NCBI GenBank assembly: GCA_018333955.1
Contig: JAGXSD010000030.1
Location: forward strand, 62,001-126,000
Length of the DNA stretch: 64,000 nt
Reading direction: 5' to 3'
Source: Erysipelotrichia bacterium
GTDB taxonomy: Bacteria > Bacillota_I > Bacilli_A > Erysipelotrichales > Erysipelotrichaceae
In this document: one piece after another, positions 26,556 to 36,557 of the stretch
Layout of the letters: every line of letters begins with the position of its first letter
Position numbering within the stretch: position 1 is the first letter of the stretch
Notes under the pieces: generated by a model
Database searches by the model: none
What the model was told of the DNA's origin: nothing
The model's input: the letters and a program-made list of their open reading frames with translations, nothing else
Position numbers and translations under genes: made by a program

Positions 26556-28328
26556 TTATCGTGTTTTTAATCCATAACCAATGTCAAATAAGATTTGATT
26601 CACATCACGTTGAGAGTTTTGCGAACTGATAACATCGGTATTTGATGTTTTTGGCCATGTGAATGGTAATTTCCCCGTAAAATCTAAATCTCCATAGAGG
26701 ACATCGGTAATCCCTGCGGCTTCACTTCCATAAAGCCATGCCATGACAAAGGCATCCCAGTCCTTAAGTTCTTCATGAATAAGTCTTGGACGTCCTGCTG
26801 TTAAAATGGTCACAACAGGTTTATTGCTTGTTTTCGCGAAGTTAATGGCGTCTTGATTATCAGGATGCATCATCGACCCAGTTAATGATAAATCAGTGGC
26901 ATCCCCGACTTCTTCTGCGTATGGAAGTTCAGCCAAGGCTAGAATAACCACGTCAACTTCATTGATTTTGCTTCTATCGGTGGTAATCATCCCACCATGA
27001 GCTGAAGCGACGGCTTCAAAGGCTTTCTTAAGTGTCGTTGCTTGAGGTAAGTTTTGACTTGAATTTTCACCTTGCCAGCTAAATGTCCAACCTCCACTTG
27101 CTAAACCTGCATTATCTATTCCTGGACCAATCAAGAGAATTTTTGCGGTTTTTTGAAGTGGTAACACTTGATTTTGATTTTTCAGTAGGACTAATGATTT
27201 CGCAACGGCTTCTCTTGCTAGGGCTTTGTGTTCATTTGAATTAATAACTGATTCATTGGCCATTTCAAAGGTATTATCAAGAAGTCCAAGTTGAGTCTTA
27301 ACATACATGACTCTCTCATACGCATCATCAATACGCTCACGTGAGATATCATTATTTTTAACTGCTCTAAACATGGTATCAACCACTGACTTCCAATTAA
27401 ATGGTTGCATCAACATATCAATCCCTGCATTCATGGATTGGACAATTTGTTGGTAAAGAGATCCTTCTAATTGATGAATCGCTTCCCAATCACTAATGAC
27501 TAAACCTTTAAAACCAAGTTCTCCTTTGAGGACATCCGTAATCCAATATTTAGATCCATGGAGTTTTTCACCATTGATACTACTATAGGAAATCATCACC
27601 GTTAATACTTCACCTTCTTGGATCGCCTCGTAATATGGGTAAAGATGGATTCTTCTTAACGTTTCTTCATCAAGAGGAGCATCCCCTTGATCTAGTTTGT
27701 ATCCCGAATCTGGATTAAACTTAGTTGCCCCATCAGCTAGGAAGTGCTTTGCGGTGGCTGCAATCCCTGTGGATTGTAGCCCTTTGATATAAGCTAGTCC
27801 TAATGAAGACACAATATTATGGTCTTCAGAATAACTTTCATACGTTCTTCCCCAACGAATATCTTGAGCTACTGCGAGTGTTGGCGCAAAGTTCCAGTGA
27901 ACTCCGGTGGCTGAGACTTCTTTTCCAGTCGCAACTCCAATGCGATAAAGTAGATCCTCATCTTGAGTTGCCCCTAATCCAATATTATGAGGAAAGATCG
28001 TTGCCCCTTTTAGATTATTATGCCCATGCACTGCATCGACACCATAGATGATTGGTGTTGGGGATTGCTTTTGGTATTGAGAGACTAGATTTCTCCATCC
28101 AGCCGCATTATTACTGGTAGGATGAGATCCTCCCCCACTTAGAACTGAACCTAAGGTATATTCTAAGCTATCCACATACGCAAAGTTATTACGCTCAGCT
28201 TGCACAAGCTGCGCAATCTTTTTAAATAATACTTCATCTTCATTAACTTCAATGGGTTTTGGAGCACATCCCGCAATCAACGTAAGTGTTAATAATATGC
28301 TAATCCATTTTTTAAAGTGAGAAATCAT
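26556..28328 (-). CDS. GH3 beta-glucosidase lipoprotein, canonical domain order
   Basis: 590 aa from the ATG at 28328, chosen because GGAGG lies 9 nt upstream and because it gives a clean lipoprotein signal (SILLTLTLIAGCAPKP). Upstream in-frame codons overlap the GH5 gene and are not expected to be used. GH3 features: IYGVDAVHGHNN, FAPTLAVAQDIRWGRTYESY, TAKHFLADG, nucleophile Asp in GLVISDWEAIHQ, then the second domain (SLVLLKNQNQVLPL, GSEAAGITDVLYGDLDFTGK). It would release glucose or short oligomers outside the cell. It is the last gene of a nine-gene operon and overlaps GH5 by 17 bp. Confidence 0.92.
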   Translation of the reverse strand: MISHFKKWISILLTLTLIAGCAPKPIEVNEDEVLFKKIAQLVQAERNNFAYVDSLEYTLGSVLSGGGSHPTSNNAAGWRNLVSQYQKQSPTPIIYGVDAVHGHNNLKGATIFPHNIGLGATQDEDLLYRIGVATGKEVSATGVHWNFAPTLAVAQDIRWGRTYESYSEDHNIVSSLGLAYIKGLQSTGIAATAKHFLADGATKFNPDSGYKLDQGDAPLDEETLRRIHLYPYYEAIQEGEVLTVMISYSSINGEKLHGSKYWITDVLKGELGFKGLVISDWEAIHQLEGSLYQQIVQSMNAGIDMLMQPFNWKSVVDTMFRAVKNNDISRERIDDAYERVMYVKTQLGLLDNTFEMANESVINSNEHKALAREAVAKSLVLLKNQNQVLPLQKTAKILLIGPGIDNAGLASGGWTFSWQGENSSQNLPQATTLKKAFEAVASAHGGMITTDRSKINEVDVVILALAELPYAEEVGDATDLSLTGSMMHPDNQDAINFAKTSNKPVVTILTAGRPRLIHEELKDWDAFVMAWLYGSEAAGITDVLYGDLDFTGKLPFTWPKTSNTDVISSQNSQRDVNQILFDIGYGLKTR

Positions 28329-29328
28329 GGGGTAATACCTCCGCCTCGACGAGCTTTCTAAAGTTCCAATTAAAACTATCGGATGAAATCTTATAGTTCC
28401 AGAAGAACCATCCATAACCACGCTCAAAAGCAAGCAGTTGGTTAGCACTAAAGCTTCTTAAAGCGAGATGAGTATTGAATCGATCAACATCCTTGAAATG
28501 TTGCGGATTAAGTCCAAGTGACCATTCTCCCACAACACAACGAACAATCTTCGATACACGATCAATGACTTCAATCTGTTCTTGAAGTGGATATTTAAGA
28601 TTAAACTCAAGGCTTGATTTATTAAACTTATCATCAAAGCATTGATACAAGTGTAAATCTAGGATGACATTCTCAAGGGGTTGTGTTTTAAAGAAATCTT
28701 CCCACACATCATTTCTAAATGAATCATGAAATACGATGGTGTGATGTGGCTTTAAAATCTTTCTTAAGCGATGATGCACATCGATATAAAACTGCTTAAT
28801 GATATTGATATCAATCGTCCAATGAGGTTCATTGAGTGCTTCTATTCCCCAAAGAGCTGGATGATCTTTATATCGCTCGGCCACTTTTTCAAGAACTTCT
28901 ATGGTCTTTTCAATATTAGCTGGGTCATGATGCCAAGTTAAGACCCCTTCAATTCCACCATTATCAAAACCGTTTTGGCATCCTGGTGCAGTGTGTAAAT
29001 CAAGAAGTACAGGAATTTGATATTTATGAGCCCAATCCATGGCTAAGTCTAGCCATGGTAGGCATGAGAAGTATGGTTCATCTTCACCAAATACCCACCA
29101 AGGAAATGGAAGTCGCACACAATTTATCTTGTGTTTTGCCAACCAGATAAAATCATCTTCAGTAATAAAAGTAGACCAATGATGCTTTAAGAAATCATGT
29201 GCCGAAGGCTTTTGTAGGGAGAATGCGGTTTCATCTTTTCCATTCACCCCTTCAAATAGTTCCTTTGACATCCAACGCTCTAAGACTAACCATCCCCCTA
29301 AATTGACACCACGAACTTTTTCCAACAT
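28312..29328 (-). CDS. GH5 glucanase (exo-beta-1,3-glucanase-like), cytoplasmic
   Basis: 338 aa without a signal peptide. It opens with RGVNLGGWLVLERWM, the start seen in yeast exo-1,3-beta-glucanases of GH5. Acid/base Glu is in GIEALNEPHW, the nucleophile Glu in CVVGEWSLGL; other GH5 marks are CVRLPFPWWVFGE and LLDLHTAPGCQNGFDNGG. It probably acts on imported beta-1,3/1,6 gluco-oligosaccharides. SD GGAG lies 7 nt before the ATG, and the gene starts 2 bp after the permease stop, within the operon. Confidence 0.9.
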   Translation of the reverse strand: MLEKVRGVNLGGWLVLERWMSKELFEGVNGKDETAFSLQKPSAHDFLKHHWSTFITEDDFIWLAKHKINCVRLPFPWWVFGEDEPYFSCLPWLDLAMDWAHKYQIPVLLDLHTAPGCQNGFDNGGIEGVLTWHHDPANIEKTIEVLEKVAERYKDHPALWGIEALNEPHWTIDINIIKQFYIDVHHRLRKILKPHHTIVFHDSFRNDVWEDFFKTQPLENVILDLHLYQCFDDKFNKSSLEFNLKYPLQEQIEVIDRVSKIVRCVVGEWSLGLNPQHFKDVDRFNTHLALRSFSANQLLAFERGYGWFFWNYKISSDSFNWNFRKLVEAEVLPHDFSL

Positions 29329-29330
29329 GT

Positions 29331-30302
29331 TTATTCTCCTGTGATTCCTGTCTTTTCAATACCTTCCACAAACTGTTTCTGAACGAAGATGTACATAATC
29401 ATCATAGGAGCCATCGTGATTAATGTGGCGGCCATCTTAAATGATTCATTAATTCTAAATTGTCCTCCAGGAGCTCCTGGAACACTTGCTGACATCCGCT
29501 CAAAGATGGAGTCAAAGAGTGATAATTGTAAAGGCATCAACTTCATTGCGGAGCGGACAAAGGTTGAGGTGATATAACTTTCATTGTAGTTCCACACAAA
29601 TGAGAACAAGAATACGGTCGCAATAGTGGGCACTGACATCTTAAGGATGATATGAAAGAAGACTTGCCATGAGGTTGCACCATCAATGCGAGCAGCTTCA
29701 TCAAGGCTAATTGGAATCATCTTAAAGAAGTTAAGGAATATGAGGATGAGGATGGCTGAATACACCCCTTGACCTAGAATGGTCATGAGTAATTGTGGAT
29801 ATAACGTTCCAATGATTTTAAATCCTGTTAAGTTTTGAACAGTTGTGAACATCATCCATCTTGGAATTAAAACTAGCGGTACTGGAATCACAAATGACAT
29901 GAGAATCATCAAGAACCAGAAATTTTTAAACTTAAATTGATATCTCGCAAAGGCAAATCCAGTCATTGCGGAAACAAAGGTTTGCGCTAAGGCAAGTGAA
30001 CCAGAGAACCACAATGAATTGAAGATTGTATTGGGCATATCCATGACTGACCATGCCACTCTTAAGTTCATCAATGACCAAGATTGTGGCACCCAATCAA
30101 TTTCAGGATTGATGAGATCGGCAGTAGACATAAAGGTCATTGAAAGCATTCTTAATAATGGATATAGGAAGACATAGGCTATCGCAATGAGCAATACATA
30201 GACTGCAGAGCGATATATCCAACCATCGGTCATATGATGACCCATAAGTTTGCCTTTAATTGCGCTCTCATTCCACACAAACTTTTGTCGTTTAGCTTCC
30301 AT
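29331..30302 (-). CDS. Carbohydrate ABC transporter permease, MalG type
   Basis: 323 aa with six hydrophobic segments. The EAA loop EAARIDGATSWQVFFHIILKM is the ATPase contact of sugar importers. An ATG at 30302 with AGGTGG 5 nt before it is preferred to an upstream GTG at 30311. The C-terminus includes an insertion (SVPGAPGGQFRINESFKMAA) before the last helix. It pairs with the permease gene just upstream (30292-31287), which it overlaps by a few bases. No ATPase gene is in the locus. Confidence 0.88.
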   Translation of the reverse strand: MEAKRQKFVWNESAIKGKLMGHHMTDGWIYRSAVYVLLIAIAYVFLYPLLRMLSMTFMSTADLINPEIDWVPQSWSLMNLRVAWSVMDMPNTIFNSLWFSGSLALAQTFVSAMTGFAFARYQFKFKNFWFLMILMSFVIPVPLVLIPRWMMFTTVQNLTGFKIIGTLYPQLLMTILGQGVYSAILILIFLNFFKMIPISLDEAARIDGATSWQVFFHIILKMSVPTIATVFLFSFVWNYNESYITSTFVRSAMKLMPLQLSLFDSIFERMSASVPGAPGGQFRINESFKMAATLITMAPMMIMYIFVQKQFVEGIEKTGITGE

Positions 30303-31287
30303 GTTTGCCACCTACCTTTCTTAGTCGTAGATTTTGCCACTTTTCTTTACGTTGCATACGTTTGATGCGTTTTTGTTCTTTCTCAGCTTGTTCTTTACGC
30401 TCATCGACGACATATTCATCTTTTGATTTATCTTTTAAGACTGCATAGATGATGCCAATCAAGACAAGGATAGTGATACTGTAGATCCATGCATAGGATG
30501 ATGCGACTCCAAGTCCACCGACTGTATCAAAGATTGCATTTTGAATCATGCCATACACTGGATTAATTGGGAACATTCCTAGTGATACGACTGTGAATAT
30601 GGCTGCCACCAGCACAATAGGACGAATAATCGGCATTGTGATCTTCCAAAGAATTTGCCATGAGGTAGCTCCATCAATTTGAGCCGCTTCATATAAGTTA
30701 GTATTAATCTTTTGAAGTCCACTAAGGAATAAAACAATCGGAATCCCCGTAAACCATAGTACTAAGGCAAAGTTATTAAAGAGGAACACGATAACATCCG
30801 CAAGTTGAGGACTATAACTTTCGATAATCTGATATACAAAGATACGACGCACATTACCAATCTGAACATTACCTGAGCTCATCAACTGATTCATGACTGA
30901 ACCTGAGATGACAATGACTGGTAAGAAATAAATAACGCGGAATGTTGTTCGAAACTTAAACTTACCATTGAGTAACAGCGCAAGAATAAATGAAATAATA
31001 AGGATTGTTGGCACATACACAATCTCAGTTAGGAAGAATTGGATAAGTGCTGGGGTAAAATCAGGATTTCTTAAGAATGCGGTCACATAGTTTTCAATGC
31101 CATTGAAGGACGTACTCCAACCCAAGACATTTAACGTAACTTTATGAAAACTTAAATATACGGTGTAAAGAAATGGGAAGAGTGTAAAGATAAAGAATCC
31201 GATAAGCCATGGTAAGAGGAAGGTATAACCAAGACGATTTTGTTGCTTCTCGAAATATTTGCTTGGTTTATTTTTTCTAGTTTTCAT
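30292..31287 (-). CDS. Carbohydrate ABC transporter permease, MalF/UgpA type
   Basis: 331 aa with about six hydrophobic segments, EAA loop EAAQIDGATSWQILWKITMP, and a highly basic, Glu/Lys-rich tail after the last helix. It starts in an ATGA overlap with the DUF5696-like gene; SD GGAGG. It forms the second permease pair of the locus with the gene at 29331-30302. Whether this pair uses the solute-binding protein at 40561 or that at 37497 cannot be told from sequence. Confidence 0.87.
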   Translation of the reverse strand: MKTRKNKPSKYFEKQQNRLGYTFLLPWLIGFFIFTLFPFLYTVYLSFHKVTLNVLGWSTSFNGIENYVTAFLRNPDFTPALIQFFLTEIVYVPTILIISFILALLLNGKFKFRTTFRVIYFLPVIVISGSVMNQLMSSGNVQIGNVRRIFVYQIIESYSPQLADVIVFLFNNFALVLWFTGIPIVLFLSGLQKINTNLYEAAQIDGATSWQILWKITMPIIRPIVLVAAIFTVVSLGMFPINPVYGMIQNAIFDTVGGLGVASSYAWIYSITILVLIGIIYAVLKDKSKDEYVVDERKEQAEKEQKRIKRMQRKEKWQNLRLRKVGGKHGS

Positions 31288-33650
31288 GGTTGAACCTCCA
31301 TCATGATGGCTTTCGCAGATTGTGCATTCACTGTGGTATTCATCACATTGACGTTTGATTCTGTGTAATTAATGATGACGGCCATGTTATTATCATACAC
31401 GTTCATGATGACGCCATTCTCAAGCACAATGCGATCAATCCATTTCGCATGGGTCACTTGTTTTAAAGCATCATTGACTTCACGATAAATTGATTGAATT
31501 AAATCTTGGTATTGAACATATTCTGTGGAATAGAATCTCGCAGAGTTTGTTAAGGTAAGTTGATAAGAAGGTTCATGAGTTAATACAAATGAAGGTGATA
31601 AGTTGTAGTCAATCATTCGCAGCACATCTTGTTTTGTGTAGAATGAGAAATTGGAATATGGCGCAAACATCTCCATGTTGTTATTGATGACGAGTTGTAA
31701 GAAAGGAACCGTATCGGTTTGAATGAGGAACTGGCTTGAATACACTGGGGCTTGCAGGAATCGATCGACATATTTCCATAGATATTCATTTGGCGTTGTA
31801 GCCGCAATACTCCAGTTCTCATACATCTTCTCAAAGGTTGATTGATATAAATCAATTGTCTTGTGGACTTCAGATCCTTCTTTAGAGTATTCACTCATAA
31901 GGATGTTAGGAATTCCTTCTACTGTGAGTGAATCATACCCAAGACGAGATAATTTTTGGCTTTGTTCAAGTAACCATCGTGCACTCACTGAAGGGCGTGC
32001 ATAACCAAATAAAGTCACTGGCATGGTATCTCTTAATCGATATTCTAGATACCAACCATTCATGTGTTTTGCGGCTGTATTTAAGTAATTCACTTGATCT
32101 CGATGGATTGTGACATAATCTTGCGACATTGAGACATCATATCCAATAGACTTCGCAAAATCATTGAGAGCTTTGAAATCATTTTGTGATCCAATCGCTC
32201 GTTTCCATGTTGTTCTTCCAGGATGTCCACTAGTGATCCCCCCACGTTGCCATCCTAATAATCCACTACTGACATGATTAATTCCTTTATCTTTTATGTC
32301 AGTGAGAATATCTTTCACTTGATTCGCAGTGGTCGCAATCACATCTTCTAATCCAAATACACTGCGTTTAATATCTGACATGACAAAATCAAGTCGAATA
32401 GGAATATCTCCACGACTTCGAGTAGTGGTTGGTAAACCATCATTCGCTTTTAAATAATCACGGTATTTTAAGGCCATTCCCACATAATCAGCTGGATAAC
32501 CATCTTCTTTTCCATCATTAGCTAAAAAATCATATCTCATTGACATATCAAAATGATTCCGATCGTCCATGAGTTTGAAGTATCCATCTCCACGACGGTT
32601 ATAGACTTGATGGAATAATTTATTAATTTCAAAGCGTGGGTAGGCAAAGGTATAGTTAGTTAGATTTTGCTCTGGAGAAACAATAATATTCATGTATTCT
32701 CCACCAGAAGTTGCGTAAGCTACAAATGCCGCTTGACGATTTCCATGCGCAATTCCAAAAACTGGCATCATTGGAGATTTTAATGGCAAGTAGGACGTTT
32801 CTCGTGTGTAATAGAAATCACTTTCCGCAAGGTCTTCACCATAAACATTTCCATTATACGATGTCAAACTAGTGTTATGGTCCACAAAACGGATGAGTGC
32901 ACCTGGTCCATCAGGAACTAAAACATATCCATCAAGTTTTGGATTAGGTACAATGCGTCGATAAGCATATTGTTCTGGATCCCAGAAAGCTTTTGCGCCT
33001 CCGGATGCCCCCATAAATGGTGTCAACATGATTCCCGCAAGTGAGCGAACTCCAGTTCCCGTAATGTCTTCATCACGGATTTCATAACGAATTCCTTCAT
33101 CATCAAAGTAAATATGCATTTTGATTTCAATGCTTAATAATTCGAAATTCACATCAAGGCGGCGATGATTAGGATTGTTATTGACGGTGGCAAGTCTTGA
33201 GGTCACTCCCGCATCAGAAGCACTGGATAAACGACGAATAGACGATGAATTATCGTAGTACTCTACAGTGAGTAATGAATTCGCAATCCCTGTATACGTG
33301 GTATTTAAACGATCTTCAAGTGGTGCGCAATTAATCTTTTCTTCATCAGGAACTAAGTTACATGCCTCTTCTAAATATCGATTAAATTCAATATCAATTC
33401 CTGTTTTCCAAAGATATCCATTTCGTTTATCTTTGATTGCGATAATATCTCGATCTTCACGATAGAAATAACTTAAGTATTCTGTCTCATATAGAAGTTC
33501 AAACTCATCTGGTTGAAGATCATCATAGGTGATCGTTTCTGGTGGTAATCCAGTGTCATGAGAGGTTGGGATATATACTGATGCCATAATCGCTGATACC
33601 GTTAATCCCAACATTAGGATTAATAATACAATGATTTTAGTTCGTGACAT
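31284..33650 (-). CDS. Large exported protein resembling DUF5696 proteins; possible uncharacterised glycosidase
   Basis: 788 aa with an N-terminal signal anchor (about 5-27) and no further membrane helix, so most of it should lie outside the membrane. The N-terminal half is beta-rich. The region from about 400 to 690 alternates helices and strands in a TIM-barrel-like way (IPIRLDFVMSDIKRS, GINHVSSGLLGWQRGG, IGYDVSMSQDYVTI, LGYDSLTVEGIPNIL, APYSNFSFYTKQD). The overall build recalls DUF5696 proteins, which commonly sit beside sugar ABC permeases. Acidic residues in candidate active-site strands are suggestive but unproven. It overlaps the NHL/YIP1-like gene by 14 bp and the next permease by 4 bp. 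Confidence 0.72.
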   Translation of the reverse strand: MSRTKIIVLLILMLGLTVSAIMASVYIPTSHDTGLPPETITYDDLQPDEFELLYETEYLSYFYREDRDIIAIKDKRNGYLWKTGIDIEFNRYLEEACNLVPDEEKINCAPLEDRLNTTYTGIANSLLTVEYYDNSSSIRRLSSASDAGVTSRLATVNNNPNHRRLDVNFELLSIEIKMHIYFDDEGIRYEIRDEDITGTGVRSLAGIMLTPFMGASGGAKAFWDPEQYAYRRIVPNPKLDGYVLVPDGPGALIRFVDHNTSLTSYNGNVYGEDLAESDFYYTRETSYLPLKSPMMPVFGIAHGNRQAAFVAYATSGGEYMNIIVSPEQNLTNYTFAYPRFEINKLFHQVYNRRGDGYFKLMDDRNHFDMSMRYDFLANDGKEDGYPADYVGMALKYRDYLKANDGLPTTTRSRGDIPIRLDFVMSDIKRSVFGLEDVIATTANQVKDILTDIKDKGINHVSSGLLGWQRGGITSGHPGRTTWKRAIGSQNDFKALNDFAKSIGYDVSMSQDYVTIHRDQVNYLNTAAKHMNGWYLEYRLRDTMPVTLFGYARPSVSARWLLEQSQKLSRLGYDSLTVEGIPNILMSEYSKEGSEVHKTIDLYQSTFEKMYENWSIAATTPNEYLWKYVDRFLQAPVYSSQFLIQTDTVPFLQLVINNNMEMFAPYSNFSFYTKQDVLRMIDYNLSPSFVLTHEPSYQLTLTNSARFYSTEYVQYQDLIQSIYREVNDALKQVTHAKWIDRIVLENGVIMNVYDNNMAVIINYTESNVNVMNTTVNAQSAKAIMMEVQP

Positions 33651-35664
33651 TACGAATCACCTCCTTAATAATAGCTTCAAAGAACATATAGACTTGTTCA
33701 GTCATAATAATCACAATGAGTAAGACTAATGCAATGATAAGGATGAAAACAAGGGTTAACACAATGCTTCGAATAGATTCTTTAACTGAATAATTATGTA
33801 CTTCTTGAATCCCCAAGTATAGATTTACTCCAGTCCATAGGATTGCACCTTGTTGGAGGGTTTGTAGTAAGAAGGTTTCATTGTAGGTCAAGACATAACT
33901 TAATCCAATGATAGCCACATAGATAATCATGATTGGAGCTAAACTATATGCCACCATTTTAATAAGTTGAGTGAATGACCCTTCACCATCATTAATTGAA
34001 GATACAAGGTAATTACATAAGATGGCTAGGAAGATAATTGAGAAGAAACCAATAATCACAGATTGCATATCCACGTCTTCAATCGCAATTAATTGATATA
34101 TGAAGCCTTTGCCTAGCATGTACCATATAAAGACCAGGAAGAAGAGTCCTAAGATAATAAGTGCTCCTTTGATTGATCCTTTGCGACTTGTTTTTAAATC
34201 ATAGAATGAATCAATAGGGTGTCTTAAGAATGCGAACATAAACAAGACATCACTTATAATCTTGATTGAGGCAATTTTATGAAGTACATTCTTAACTGGC
34301 CTTAACCAGTCTGATTTTCTACGTGCTTTTCGAGTTATAGCTAAAAGGAAAGCAAGAATGATACCTCCTAATAACACATTTCCTAAGTTAGTTTGAAGCC
34401 ACTTATTTCTAACTTCCCAGAAAGCTTGAGAGTAATAGAAGCGATTGCCTGCAATCTTAAAGTGAAACATGGCTTCATCATATTGTTCGGTATACATGTA
34501 ATTCATGCCTATTCCGTTATGAGCTAAGACTGACATTTGATTCAATCTTAAAACACGCTCCCATAATACGGTGGCTTGTTCATACTCCCCTTGATTAAAT
34601 AAGTTAATTGCCGCGTAGATTTGAGAGGCATATTCAGTAGGTTCAAAGGATTGAAGGAAAGACTTCTCACCATCTAACACCCATAATTGACCTTTCGAGT
34701 CCACTGATATGGATGAAATGCTATCAAAGAGTCCCGCAATATCATAATTCGCATAGGATGAACCAAAACTAAAGATGTATTGACCATCATTGGTATAGAC
34801 AAAGATTAACCCAGATTTTGATGCCCCATAGATAATGCCTTTATCATCTGTGGTCAAGTCAACTAAATCACTAGGTCCCCATGTATATTGGTTCGCAAAC
34901 ATGTTTTGACCTGCTGTATTATGTTTTTTAACCCCATGCATGTTTGTGCCCATGGTGGTGGTGTAAACAATGCCTTTATTATCAAGATATACATTTGTAA
35001 AGGTTGTTGGAACACGTCCTAAAAGTAAAGCTTTTTGAGCTTCTGTAAAGAAGAAGTCTTGAAGCATCTGGACAAGATTTAATCTCACACGATTTGATGT
35101 GAAATATCCTAAGAATTCACCCGCATTAGAAAGTTGAATAACTCCGTTATAGACTCCTTCAGAAACAATGTACATGTTTCGACGATTATCCACTGCTACT
35201 TTAAAGGGCTTATAGTTTGTATCTCCAAATGAAGCTGTGGTTGGTCTTTCAAAGGTTTCAATCAGCTCTCCTGTGCTTGAAAATCTTAATACCATAGCCG
35301 CCGCAGGATCGGCGACATATATATCACCATTGGTTGCGAGAGTGACACCTGTCGGGGTTCTCATCAAAGGATGAGTAATAATTTGAACAACTGTATCCGT
35401 ATTCGTATCATACTCCACAATACGAGCATTATCTTTATCCGCAATAAATAAATGATCACGCGCATCAAACACAGAATCTTGAGGTGATTTTAAACCAAGA
35501 TTAGTCAAGGTACGTTTCGGTAAATAAGCATCTTGGGTCCAAACAATCTCATACTTAGCATTCAATGTACGCGTTCTTGAAGTTGCGGAAGACGCCGCAA
35601 GTGGAGTGATACTAAATCCTAATATAAGGAAGAAGAGAACAATCTTTTTAAGTAGTGATGTCAT
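33637..35664 (-). CDS. Membrane protein with NHL-like propeller, TPR-like helices and YIP1-like membrane domain
   Basis: 675 aa. Signal peptide (about 5-25). NHL/SMP30-like beta-propeller repeats fill about 40-340 (SPQDSVFDARDHLFIADKDN, RTPTGVTLATNGDIYVADPA, KPFKVAVDNRRNMYIVSEG). A TPR-like pair follows at about 355-410 (GEYEQATVLWERVLRLNQ). One transmembrane helix lies near 430, and a hydrophobic region of about five helices (about 490-665) resembles the YIP1 family. So a sensing or binding ectodomain is joined to a polytopic membrane domain. Function unknown. SD AGGAGG. It lies between the two permease pairs, so a role in glucan capture, sensing or export assembly is inferred. Confidence 0.7.
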   Translation of the reverse strand: MTSLLKKIVLFFLILGFSITPLAASSATSRTRTLNAKYEIVWTQDAYLPKRTLTNLGLKSPQDSVFDARDHLFIADKDNARIVEYDTNTDTVVQIITHPLMRTPTGVTLATNGDIYVADPAAAMVLRFSSTGELIETFERPTTASFGDTNYKPFKVAVDNRRNMYIVSEGVYNGVIQLSNAGEFLGYFTSNRVRLNLVQMLQDFFFTEAQKALLLGRVPTTFTNVYLDNKGIVYTTTMGTNMHGVKKHNTAGQNMFANQYTWGPSDLVDLTTDDKGIIYGASKSGLIFVYTNDGQYIFSFGSSYANYDIAGLFDSISSISVDSKGQLWVLDGEKSFLQSFEPTEYASQIYAAINLFNQGEYEQATVLWERVLRLNQMSVLAHNGIGMNYMYTEQYDEAMFHFKIAGNRFYYSQAFWEVRNKWLQTNLGNVLLGGIILAFLLAITRKARRKSDWLRPVKNVLHKIASIKIISDVLFMFAFLRHPIDSFYDLKTSRKGSIKGALIILGLFFLVFIWYMLGKGFIYQLIAIEDVDMQSVIIGFFSIIFLAILCNYLVSSINDGEGSFTQLIKMVAYSLAPIMIIYVAIIGLSYVLTYNETFLLQTLQQGAILWTGVNLYLGIQEVHNYSVKESIRSIVLTLVFILIIALVLLIVIIMTEQVYMFFEAIIKEVIRNVTN

Positions 35665-35674
35665 CTTTGTCCTC

Positions 35675-36544
35675 CTATTTCATTCCAGAATGGCTCATGG
35701 TGTTCATGACCTTCGATTGAAGCGCAATAAAGATGAATAAATTAGGTAAGAACATAATCAAACCTGCTGCTGCCGCCATGCCTACGCCCGCAATCGAGTT
35801 TGAAGCATTGGTTAAAGAACTTAGGTAGAATGCAAAGTTTTTTAATGTTTCATTAGTAATGTAAAGCGCTGAAGCTTCAGTGGCATTCCAGGAAACTTGG
35901 AAAGTTAAAATCCCTACAGTCGCTAAAGCAGGTCTGACTAAAGGTATGACGATTTTTGTAAGTATTTGCCAATCATTTGCACCGTCTAAACGTGCTGCTT
36001 CAATCACCGCATCTGGTACTTGATCCATAAACTGTTTGACTAAAAATAATCCTACAGGTAGTGCTAAAGCAGGAAGGATGTGAGCTAAGAAATTATCTGT
36101 TAATCCTGTTTGTTTAATAATGAGATAGCGAGGAATTGCTACCGCAATCGGAACAAACATCAACGCCACTTGGTTTACACTAAACAACCAATTTTTTGCT
36201 TTGAATTTCTTCTTAGATAAAATATACGCTGCACCTGCGGTTACCATGATTGATAAGAACACTGTTGCGGAGGTTGCCACGATGGAGTTAAACAAATAAC
36301 GTGTCATCGGTACACCCGTTGTGGAGGAAGTACGCCATAAATCCGTGAAATTTTGGAAAGTTGGTTTAATCACAAAAAAGCGTGGAGGAAACATAAATAG
36401 TTCATCCAAAGGTTTGAATGCTTGGTTAATGATATACACCACTGGTAAGATCATGAATAATGCCATCGGAATCAAGAAGAAGTAGAACTTCAACTGTGAC
36501 TTATCAAATCGCTTAGGATTAATCTTTGTGCCTTGAAATGCCAT
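35675..36544 (-). CDS. Carbohydrate ABC transporter permease, MalG type
   Basis: 289 aa from the ATG at 36544, chosen because AGGAGG lies about 7 nt upstream; a longer frame starting at 36586 would overlap the preceding gene. Six hydrophobic segments; EAA loop EAARLDGANDWQILTKIVIP. It pairs with the permease at 36558-37493, 13 bp upstream, to form the first permease pair of the operon, next to the 967-aa solute-binding protein. Confidence 0.88.
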   Translation of the reverse strand: MAFQGTKINPKRFDKSQLKFYFFLIPMALFMILPVVYIINQAFKPLDELFMFPPRFFVIKPTFQNFTDLWRTSSTTGVPMTRYLFNSIVATSATVFLSIMVTAGAAYILSKKKFKAKNWLFSVNQVALMFVPIAVAIPRYLIIKQTGLTDNFLAHILPALALPVGLFLVKQFMDQVPDAVIEAARLDGANDWQILTKIVIPLVRPALATVGILTFQVSWNATEASALYITNETLKNFAFYLSSLTNASNSIAGVGMAAAAGLIMFLPNLFIFIALQSKVMNTMSHSGMK

Positions 36545-36557
36545 ATGTTTTTCCTCC

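Noticed and set aside
28329-28448. N-terminal extension of the GH3 lipoprotein by 40 codons
   Set aside because: It lies inside the GH5 gene in another frame, lacks an SD and would hide a perfect lipoprotein signal.
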